The notes beneath the pieces were generated by a model. That model saw only the letters and a program-made list of their open reading frames with translations. It was not told the DNA's origin and made no database searches. The translations under genes were made by a program, and so were the position numbers. Shown here in pieces: positions 21,983 through 29,765 of a stretch of 32,500 bases of DNA. The DNA comes from Glandiceps talaboti. Its lineage: Eukaryota; Hemichordata; Enteropneusta; Spengelidae. Within the stretch, counting starts at the first letter, position 1, and the number at the start of each line of letters is the position of its first letter. Location: NCBI RefSeq assembly GCF_964340395.1, contig NC_135557.1, positions 6,301,216 through 6,333,715 on the forward strand. The letters run 5' to 3'.

Positions 21983-22290
21983 ACTGTATTGCAGAGTGGA
22001 AGACTATCAAGTGGGCGTGTCTAATGAGCAATTCCGTGAACTCGTGTTTTCGTGGCAAAAGCGCGGGAAATTTAGTGTAGTAGTCGATGGGCGCATTGTG
22101 TAATCTCCCGCCTAAACGAAGTTTTCCTTTCCCGTCTAGTAATAAACGAAGTTGTGTCACGAGCGGTTCTTTCACTGTAGATTTTTTAGACAAGGCTGCA
22201 ATTTCTTTGTCGAAGGTTTGAGCTTGTATTGTTCTGATCCATAAATTTTCAGCTTCTCTTATTTCTTTTGGCGAGGGTGAACCTGTAACG
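21983..22290 (-). pseudogene. BEL/Pao pre-integrase region and zinc-finger His half
   Basis: The minus-strand frame contains VTGSPSPKEIREAENLWIRT, QTFDKEIAALSKKSTVKEPL, QLRLLLDGKGKLRLGGRLHN, APIDYYTKFPALLPRKHEFT and ELLIRHAHLIVFHSAIQ. The sequence RLGGRLHNAP...KFP.LLP..H..T.LLI..AH...FHS is the standard stretch leading into the BEL/Pao integrase, and H..H supplies the first half of the zinc site. It is interrupted at 21982 by the MITE. On the upstream side it meets a tRNA-like insertion at about 22296. Confidence 0.85.
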
Positions 22291-22295
22291 CGATT

Positions 22296-22370
22296 TTTTG
22301 GTTAGCGCACAGGATTAGCAGTAGGAGGTCACGAGTTCGAATCCCACTGCAAACAGAAAAACTCAGTAGT
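22296..22370 (+). mobile_element. tRNA-like (SINE-type) insertion in BEL Pol
   Basis: The plus strand shows an A-box-like TGGTTAGCGCA at 22299-22309 and a B-box-like AGTTCGAATCC at 22334-22344, with tRNA-like spacing. The T stem is not complementary, so this is not a functional tRNA. It replaces or interrupts the BEL coding sequence between NSLDKLL and NRVTGSPSP, in opposite orientation to BEL. It happens to stay open on the BEL strand (CSGIRTRDLLLLILCANQ), the peptide that typically betrays a tRNA-derived insert. Confidence 0.6.
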
Positions 22371-22975
22371 TTGTCTAACGAGTTGTAGCGATTTAAGTCA
22401 ATTACTTCTGTGATGCTGTGAATAGCGTGTTTCTCATCCTTGTTAACATGTGTAGCATCTTCTGATTCTCCTCGAATTTCATGTTGTAGTAAGACTGTGC
22501 TGTCGAATAATTCACATATCGGCCAGTCACCTTGGCCTAAGCAAGTCGGTCCATCCCACCATAACTTTGATTGTTTGAGTTCTGTTGTAGTAATTCCCCT
22601 TATAAGTAAATCCGCAGGATTGTCCTTAGATGGACAATATTTCACTTGGTAGGAGGATTTGTTTATGTTGTTGACTCTATTTTGTAGAAACTCAGGCAAC
22701 TTTTTCTGTCCCGTAATCCAGTGAATTACTATTTGGCTGTCGATCCAAAGTACTTGTTTTGTGAACGAAAGTAGGCCCTGTAGTGCGCTGATTACGTGGT
22801 TTGCTAGTCTCGTAGCGATTACGGCTCCCATCAGCTCCATTCGCGGAAGAGATATTTTCTTCAATGGTTTCACACGCGTCTTTGCTATCATGAGCGATAT
22901 TTTGTTCTCACACCGTAATTAAACTGCTGCCCCATAAGCTTGTGGGCTCGCGGCAGAGAACATGTTTAGTTCGCA
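22371..22975 (-). pseudogene. BEL/Pao RNase H remnant
   Basis: The minus-strand reading is ELNMFSAASPQAYGAAV, a TAA stop, then ISLMIAKTRVKPLKKISLPR, MELMGAVIATRLANHVISAL, VLWIDSQIVIHWITGQKKLP, EFLQNRVNNI, YCPSKDNPADLLIRGIT, KLWWDGPTCL. This is a BEL/Pao RNase H: FSDAS, then PRMELMG, then W.DS..V..W, then P...NPAD. The first catalytic aspartate position (FSDAS) is alanine here, and the stop after AAV falls where YLR is usual. MITE copy 2 is inserted immediately upstream. Confidence 0.85.
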
Positions 22976-22985
22976 GTTGATGGGG

Positions 22986-23234
22986 TAGTCTATCTGCTAG
23001 ACCTCAGATGTTCTTCCGATAGAATACGACACACGACCGAACATCGCTATCGAGGATGGAACAATATATGTTAATAATGTAGACTGTAGACTGTATTGCA
23101 GAGTGGAAGACTTTCAAGTGGGCGTGTCTAATGAGCAATTCCGTGAACTCGTGTTTTCGTGGCACAAGCCCTCACTGCGAACTTCGTTCGCTTATAGTAT
23201 CGAAAGAAAGTCCGAACGTCTAGCAGCAAGACTA
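22986..23234. mobile_element. MITE copy 2 (249 bp, 9-bp TSD) carrying a BEL integrase fragment
   Basis: The ends TAGTCTATCTGCTAGAC and (other strand) TAGTCTTGCTGCTAGAC match at 15 of 17 positions. Perfect 9-bp duplications TTGATGGGG flank it at 22977-22985 and 23235-23243. The outer parts match copy 1 in inverted orientation. In the middle, where copy 1 has about 15 bp, this copy has about 100 bp. Of that, 23090-23164 is a near-identical copy of the BEL integrase sequence at 21983-22057 (two differences). It is a gene-fragment capture, as in Pack-MULEs. Confidence 0.85.
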
Positions 23235-23243
23235 TTGATGGGG

Positions 23244-23840
23244 TTGATGTCTGACATATATTGGCACGGAAATGTCACGTTTTGAATTTCCTTCAGATCG
23301 ACGACAATTTCTTTCCATTTCTTTTCCATAGATTCTGGAATGGGTTCGTCCCACTAGTTTATCTTTTCATAGTTGTTGGATGAACGATTTAGCCTTGACG
23401 TGTACGGGCGATACATAGTCGAGGGGTAAGGATGTTATATTCTACTGGTTTCGACGTGTAGGTTAGATCGTCGGAGCGGGTCATCCATTTCATACCTAGA
23501 ACATTAACATTGTTTTTAGATTCAAGTACGCTGTCTAGTTGTGCGATTTCATTCATTTTCTTATCGTTAGAAACCCATGTGCGAAGTTTAAATACACTAG
23601 ATTGCATCAACGAATTAGCTGTTTTGTAGTACTTGATAGCCGATTTAGAATCCGTTGTCCCGGTAACTACGTTGTCCACGTATATGTGTCTCTCAAGATA
23701 TGTTGCTAAGGGTGACGGATTAGCTTCCAAATGCGTTTTGACGACCGACTGAACTGATAAAGGTATCGAAGGCACTTTCTGGGTTCGCGGGATCCGATAG
23801 CAATATAAACTTCGTATATTCACTGTCTTTTCCATTTGCC
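23244..23840 (-). pseudogene. BEL/Pao reverse transcriptase remnant (5'-truncated)
   Basis: The minus strand has EYTKFILLSDPANPESAFDT near the truncation, then (in a second frame) VVKTHLEANPSPLATYLERH, IYVDNVVTGTTDSKSAIKYY, FKLRTWVSND and NVLGMKW to 23389. It continues WDEPIPESMEKKWKEIVVDL and NVTFPCQYMSD to 23244. These are the C-terminal RT palm/thumb and connection of a BEL/Pao Pol. Motif C reads YVDN rather than YVDD. The sequence between the first two pieces is out of frame and short, indicating a small deletion. Protease, gag and the N-terminal RT are missing, since the element stops at the inner edge of the right inverted repeat. Confidence 0.85.
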
Positions 23841-23879
23841 ATTAAAACATAAGTAAAGTATTGGAATAAATAAGAAATT

Positions 23880-24191
23880 CCATTCCTTAAATTATGTTTG
23901 AATTCAAGTTTACTCTCTGCGCCCCCGAAGCAATGTCATGAACATCAAAGGTCATTTTAAGAATGTTCTCATAAATATCAGTAATACTTTAGATAAACAG
24001 ATGTTGTACATATATATCAACACGATCACATATACCTTATACCAATATTAATTGTTATTCACTTCCTGTAAACTCTAGCTATTGGTTTGTTATACTTGGA
24101 AATAAAGACATTCCGTTTTTAGCCACACTACGAGCGACTCCTCTCTCTCCACCGTTTCCCGCCCTCTACCTCACAGGAACCTGCCTTCTAA
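23880..24191. repeat. Right long terminal inverted repeat of the 4.4 kb element
   Basis: Reverse complement of 19756-20185, with AACCTGCCTTCTAA at the outer end and the 8-mer TAGCCACA just beyond. It lacks the GA expansion. Shared strings include ATATATGTACAACATCTGTT (reverse-complemented here) and GCTCGTAGTGTGGCTAAAA. Confidence 0.85.
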
Positions 24192-24455
24192 TAGCCACAG
24201 TGTATAGATTTAAAAGATGTGGAGATAATATAAAAACTTGGCTGACACCTTTACCTAGCGGAAAAGAGTCGCTGCAGCCAACTTCCGCTTTCACTGTTAC
24301 GCTTTGGTTGAGATAGAGATTTTCCAACAGGTGAATAACTTTGATATACTCTTAGAAAGCCATTTCGTGCATTATAGTTAGCAAAGGCCTGTGGTGTACA
24401 CAGTCGAATGATTTTGCGTAATCAATATACAACAGAACGAGTTGGCATTTCTTAT
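24192..24455 (-). pseudogene. LINE reverse transcriptase, 5' part (broken)
   Basis: The minus strand reads LVLLYIDYAKSFDCVHHRPL (motif A, Y-IDY-K-FD-V), then IMHEMAF, a stop, LLENLYLNQSVTVKAEVG, FPLGKGVSQVFILSPHLLNL and YTVA (motif B, GV.Q..ILSP.L.NLY). It ends exactly at the outer end of the right inverted repeat. The next RT segment (YAENIMRKA..., YADY) is at the outer end of the left inverted repeat, on the same strand. The two are halves of one LINE copy separated by the 4.4 kb insertion. The LINE appears to be 5'-truncated near 24455. Confidence 0.8.
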
Positions 24456-25610
24456 TAAAACAAACTTACTTATAGACAAGTTAATTAATAAGTTAGGATA
24501 AAATCATTTGACCATAGAATGACCTTTTGGCCTTTACCTCGCAAGTGTATTTCTTTAAAGAAAAGTAGCTTACGGTCATAATATTGTTTTCATTTATTTT
24601 TTTCTAGTGGTTGTATTTTATTTGCAAATCACTGCAAAATTATTTATGTATTTAATGCCAAAAAACATATCGGTTATTGTTTATTGGTTACGAGGAGAAT
24701 ATGTTGTTCTAAAAGAATGCATATTTCATGTCACGACTTTGATCTATTCATATAGTCAACGAGCTGGAAGGGCTGGTTGATACTACTCTACAGTGACTCT
24801 GCAGTGATAGTTGCCACACAGGTACGTTTTCTGATATCTCTGAGTAGTTCTGCATGTACATCTTAACTAAACTTTTTAAACTAATCTTTTACTAAACTTA
24901 AACTAGTTTTTTGCATTTTCAAATTTCAAAATCTTGTTTTACTATAAATCCCAATATTTTTGTTTGAATTAAGAAAGCAGGTTGCACTATACAAGTGTGT
25001 GTACAAATGTTTTCAACGTATATCTATGCATTGAGTTCATGACCTTGATTATTGAAGGTCAAGACCAAATTATTCAGATTAATCATTTTAATAGGTCTAT
25101 ATGAAATTCCTGTCGGATTTCTTATAATATATTTTTTCATATACAGTAGTTCCTTTCTTTAAATTATATTCTGACTTTTAATTTGATTTTGAGGGATAAT
25201 ATGTTGATCTGATATTCATTGTAATCCCGTCACTACTGTAACAAAACGTGGTTGGTCTCTAGTGTAACAAATGTGTCGACCTCTAATGTTAACTTTGCAT
25301 CTCGATCTGTGTTAGTTTTCCACAAGTGTTACTCTCCTATTTCCACTTAGCTAGCAGATCATGTAACTGTACTAGAATCACTTTTATATCTCCACTTGTA
25401 CACAGGATCACATTGACTTTAAATAATTAGCTAGCAGACATCACACAGTGTTCATGGTTAACTTTGAATCATTTTAGAAGTAGCCGCGGAGCAGATCGAA
25501 GCTCCTAGTCTAGAACTAGCTATTTCCTTCAGTTCGCTCCCTTCCAAAGTGAATCCTTACTTCTTACTTTCTTCCACCTTTAGATCCTTATAAACATAAA
25601 TTATACAATA
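24456..25610. other. Intergenic, no recognisable feature
   Basis: AT-rich sequence. A possible plus-strand donor (CACACAG|GTACGT at about 24822) is not supported by any coding frame. Confidence 0.5.
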
Positions 25611-25616
25611 CTCAAC

Positions 25617-25690
25617 CGATTGGTTGGTTGGTTGGTTGGTTGGTTGGTCGGTTGGTTGGTTGGTTGGTCGGTTGGTCGGTTGGTTGGTTG
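25617..25690. repeat. (GGTT)n microsatellite with GGTC variants
   Basis: A tetranucleotide run of GGTT with interspersed GGTC units. The minus-strand NQPT frame over it is an artefact. Confidence 0.95.
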
Positions 25691-25857
25691 ATAGAATAAT
25701 CAGCAACATAGCAAAGCTAAAGACTTTCGATACCTTAATTCGATGCAAATAATACTGACAAAATATGAAACTAGCCAAATAATGTGTTAGTGCTATTGTT
25801 CTTTCAGCTGCCTGTAATTAGTCATTATTTGACATGGATCTTTTACTAACAAGTGAT

Positions 25858-26109
25858 AAGTCAGGTACATCAAATGGCAAGTCAGGAACGTCAATTGACA
25901 AGTCAGGAACGTCAAGTGTTAAGTCAGGTCCGTCAATTGACAAGTCAGGTCCGTCAAATGACAAGTCAGGAACGTCAAGTGTTAAGTCAGGTCCTTCAAT
26001 TGACAAGTTAGGAACGTCAAGTGTTAAGTCAGGTCCGTCAATTGACAAGTCAGGAACGTCAAGTGATAAGTCAGGTCTGTCAAATGACAAGTCAGGAACG
26101 TCAAGGAAA
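25858..26109. repeat. 21-bp minisatellite, 12 units, open on both strands
   Basis: The unit is AAGTCAGGAACGTCAATTGA C with variants, repeated exactly 12 times. Since 21 is seven codons, the plus strand encodes K-SG(T/P)S-x-D-K periods from an ATG at 25834 to a TAG at 26110, and the minus strand encodes PDLSxDV periods. Two unit types alternate (GGAACGTCA and GGTCCGTCA), which suggests amplification of longer blocks. A possible acceptor, TTGTTCTTTCAG at 25796-25807, lies just upstream, so exonic use cannot be excluded, but the frame stops right after the array and no donor is evident. Confidence 0.8.
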
Positions 26110-26702
26110 TAGATTTTAAAACAAATTTATACAAAGAAAGACTGATACATAAGGGGCACATAGCTTAGATTTACAGTTTGATCTTATGATAGGTTGAAGC
26201 TTTGAAAATACTGGAATGGTGATTTATTTTTCTTAGACACTCATTTCAGCACACATCAGATTTGGCAAAAGATAAATTTTGTTTGGTTTGTGTGTATCGA
26301 TTATGTTTTAACTGACCTTGGCCATATCCCGGTGTTTAAGGTATGGGAACCCCAGCAATAGAAGGGTGGAATGCTGGCACAGTGAACTTGTGTACCTTTG
26401 ACATACATACCACCTTAAAAAAATCTGATATCAGCATTTAACAAATACTAATTTATACTAATATAAAAACTTTTATTGCCAGAAATTTACAGACTTACAA
26501 AATACTCTAGATTTATCCGCAAATATACAAAATATCAAAATTACACAAAATAGATATTGTAAAAATAGTTCCTAGGAACTAGTCAAGCTTGTGGCCCTAA
26601 AGAAGACCTGTGTAGCTTGATAAATGTTTGTAACTACTGTTTTTAATTAAACATTGAATAATCAAGTAAGATTTAATTATTTGTAATTTTTTTCTGCTTT
26701 AG
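26110..26702. other. Intergenic or intronic, no recognisable feature
   Basis: AT-rich sequence leading into the zinc-finger exon acceptor. Nothing else was recognised. Confidence 0.5.
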
Positions 26703-26879
26703 GAAAAGCGAGAAAGTAACGCAGCCAAAGTATCCTGTATGAATTGTGGAAAGGAAGTTACTATAGGCTGTTTGAAAAATCATCAAAAAGTTTGTATTGT
26801 AGATGTTGATGATCTGTCCATCAGTGAAAGTGAGGACCAATCTGACGTTGAACCAAACACTGGAGTTAGTGACACGGAG
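26703..26879 (+). CDS. Exon encoding a C2HC-type zinc finger (gene unknown)
   Basis: A strong acceptor (TTTTTTTCTGCTTTAG) opens a 177-nt exon, phase 0 in and out, ending ACGGAG|GTACTG. It encodes EKRESNAAKVSCMNCGKEVT, then IGCLKNHQKVC, then an acidic tail rich in D, E and S (DVDDLSISESEDQSDVE). The C-x2-C ... H-x4-C spacing resembles UBZ/RAD18-like or related small zinc fingers that bind ubiquitin or nucleic acid. The following acidic serine-rich stretch is a common linker. The donor is weaker than average. I could not find a convincing partner exon: the coding-like fragment at 27392-27502 is blocked by an upstream in-frame stop. The parent gene is unidentified. Confidence 0.55.
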
Positions 26880-28678
26880 GTACTGTATGAATTTAAGCTG
26901 TTGGTTTCATGTTTTTGTCACCTTGACTGCTATACATACTATACATTCACTGGACTGGTGTAAGTTTAATCACAGTTGGTAGTAAGTTGCCAGAAATGTA
27001 ATTTTTGCCACATTTTTAGAAACATAGATGGCAAGACGAATGCATTAGTTGTTTTCATAATTTCTAACATTATTTTTTTTTTCTCTACAACACACAAAAC
27101 TTAATCCAGTGTCTACCTATGATCAATGTAACCTTAGAAATTTAGTTGTGTTTTCTCCAATTCAATGTATTGCATAAACTTGAAGTAATTCTTTCCATTT
27201 TTGATGTCACCAATCCTCTCTAATGCTTCTCACTACACTGATTACAGCTTAGATTTCGGGGCTAAGTGACAATATCTTGGAAACAACAATGGGTTACTGC
27301 TTCGGTTGTACATTAAGAAGTCCAGAAAGTCGATTCATATGCTGCTTAAATTATATCATTGCACTTTCTTTTAGAACAGATGTGAAAACTTATGATTGAG
27401 GTGACAACTTCTGATGATGAGTTACTTGTCAAAGACTTTAATCAGTTAGATAGTTGGGACAAAATTAGCCTTAACTTTGATGCATTTAATAGGTTAATTT
27501 CAGTAAGTCCTTTCAAAAAGTATTTAGTTTTTTGAGAAGTTTGAGATATTTTGAGCTTAATTGTAATAAAAATGTTCTCAGAAAATTCTTGTGTCCTGTA
27601 CTGTCATAATAATTTTAGGGAATTAAAACATTTCTGTGTCTGATAATGCAAAAGAACATTACATGTACACCAAAACATGCACTATGAAATCAAAACATAC
27701 ATGCATCTGCAAGTTATACTTGGTCAACATGAAATGTTTATTCATTTTATTAAAATATACATGTATACCATGATACATTTTTGTTAAAATAATGGTACAT
27801 GTTCACAATAAATGACATGACAGCACTATCACAAAGTACAATTACTATCCGTGGTACTATATCACTGTCAAAGCCATCTATAGACCTGTTCTCGGTTCAA
27901 ACCCCCAAAAAGCATCAAATTCTATGAATATCTAGATCGATATAGGATCATATCACAATGAATACTCGATAAACCTGTGCAGATCTTCTGCTGCATTGAA
28001 TGTCGTAAGGTAAGCCCCCTCGGTGCCCTATGAGAGCAATGACACATAAGGATCTGAATCCACTTTTTTGGCTGAAATACTGAAAGCAATATTTTTGCCT
28101 GAGAGTTGTGCGTAATCATTGATAAGGCTGGACAGAATATAGGTCAATAAGAATTGCACACAACACTTTTCATGAGTGTTCAAGAGTTATGGAAATACCA
28201 CTTAGTTCCATTACTGTATCAAACAGCTGAATACAATACATCGTTTACACTTCACAGGTTTCGAATGACTAGAAACGCCCATCGAGATTGACTTGTTGAA
28301 CGTGCATAGTGATGAGGCAACATAAATTTAAGTAAATGTATGCATTCTGGATTAGAACTTATTCATTGTTGTAAATTAATAATTAAGGCCAAAGGGGAGC
28401 ACAAAATAAATTAAATAAAGGTAAATAAACCATGTTCTGGAGGAAAGAAGCCCTCAAACACCACACCTTTCTATTTCTCGTGTATGTAGATGATGTACAT
28501 ATGTAGATGATGTAAAACCATACAATGACTTACTAGAACCTGCAATTTATAAAAATACTCATATTTCCCTGTCTTTTTGTTGTCCTTTAGTCAGTGTCTT
28601 GACATCAAATATAACATGACCTTGATCTTTTTGAATACTCCATTAGTTTGTTACCAATATTCAACCATTGGTACTTTA
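26880..28678. other. Intron or intergenic, one coding-like fragment
   Basis: Mostly featureless AT-rich sequence. A possible decayed exon lies at 27392-27502. The 65-codon minus-strand frame at 27922-28119 has no splice sites or recognisable motif. Confidence 0.4.
27392..27502 (+). pseudogene. Coding-like fragment, possible decayed exon
   Basis: An acceptor-like CACTTTCTTTTAG (to 27374) and a good donor TCA|GTAAGT (27503) bracket a segment. From the ATG at 27392 it reads MIEVTTSDDELLVKDFNQLD and SWDKISLNFDAFNRLIS. The same frame has a TGA at 27383, inside the presumed exon, so splicing from the zinc-finger exon would terminate. The composition is protein-like, but I recognise no family. Confidence 0.3.
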
Positions 28679-28888
28679 TCATGACAGGCAAGAGTTAACT
28701 ATGTTAACTACATATACATGTATATCAATCCCATTACTTGATGATTCTGCAAGTGGGTCGATCAACATGCACAATTCTCTATATTTCTCCTCTTCAAGTG
28801 GTATTGTCACATCAGGAACTGTTACACTTACAAGTTCTGGTCCATTTGTTGGAGTTGGGCCTTCCCAATCAACACCATATTCCAAATC
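28679..28888 (-). CDS. Terminal exon of an unknown gene (YGVDWEGP motif)
   Basis: The acceptor CAATTTTCATTTGACAG on the minus strand opens a 69-codon frame ending in TGA. It begins DLEYGVDWEGPTPTNGPELV and continues VPDVTIPLEEEKYRELCMLI, DPLAESSSNGIDIHVYVV. The pattern YG(V/L)DW(E/D)GP, a P-L-E/S-E-E stretch, DPLA.S...GID(I/L) recalls the C-terminal tail of invertebrate integrase-core (rve) proteins of unknown role. This is recollection of a pattern and not a search result. Upstream exons were not found in the window, so it may be the last exon of a longer gene or a transposon-derived fragment. Confidence 0.55.
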   Translation of the reverse strand, partial: DLEYGVDWEGPTPTNGPELVSVTVPDVTIPLEEEKYRELCMLIDPLAESSSNGIDIHVYVVNIVNSCLS

Positions 28889-29765
28889 CTGTCAAATGAA
28901 AATTGAAAATGAGATAATGGAAACCTGACTTTGCCAAACTTACTGTTGCAAAAGAATTTGGTCTAAATAGAAGAAAATTAAGTTGTTAATAGCTTCAATA
29001 ATACAACCCTGCCAATAGGTGTTGTTCTGTCCATATGTATGTATGACGGTACTGTATATGAATGTCAATACTACATACTTATCAAAAATAATAAAACAAT
29101 TATAGTAAAACAACTCACTGGATATATGACATGTAAATGTTGCAAATAAAGAATTAATACAAATTTCTGCACATCATGAAGTATTGAGGCAAAACAATTG
29201 AATTCCATCACACATACAATCTACATTTTAACACTTAATTGACAAACTGAGACTGTGACAGAAAAGTAGGTGTGAGTATCTAGGAACATTTTAAAGGAAT
29301 AATATGTGAGATTGAAATACATGCAGGATTAAATGTTATGCCAACTAACATATGCAAGATTACATAGGAACATTGTATATCATGTCCATGTTGCAGGGTA
29401 TGTTTTGCTACTGCTCTTCCACATGGTTGTCAGAAGTATACCTACTACACAGATATGCATTTCATCTCTATGCATAGACTGTACATAATACACATCTCTG
29501 AACCATAGATGCATGTATGTTGAGCATCAATCATTATTCATATAGCTGCAGGAAATACTCTTAACCATAATACAGTATTGCTCACACTGCCAGTACATGG
29601 CTGTCAGGAAAAAGTTCATGATGTTCAAACTGCAACTTTCCACATCCATGCTAAGAAATATATGATTGTTGGAATACAAGTTGCTAAACAGGTTGAATTA
29701 AAGTATGTCTCAGTCTTGTGTACACGAAAGCCGTTATTGGGATATGTTATCCAAAGCTGCTACAA
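28889..29765. other. Intergenic, no recognisable feature
   Basis: AT-rich sequence up to the minisatellite. The beginning of the open frame at 29578 is not supported by splice sites or any motif. Confidence 0.5.

Noticed and set aside
22290-22365. A functional tRNA gene
   Set aside because: A and B boxes are present, but the T stem does not pair and no acceptor stem could be drawn.
27922-28119. 65-codon minus-strand ORF, and a 27-nt plus-strand microexon ending at GTCGTAAG|GTAAGC
   Set aside because: The ORF lacks splice sites or motif. The microexon has a good donor but a poor acceptor and no reading-frame support.
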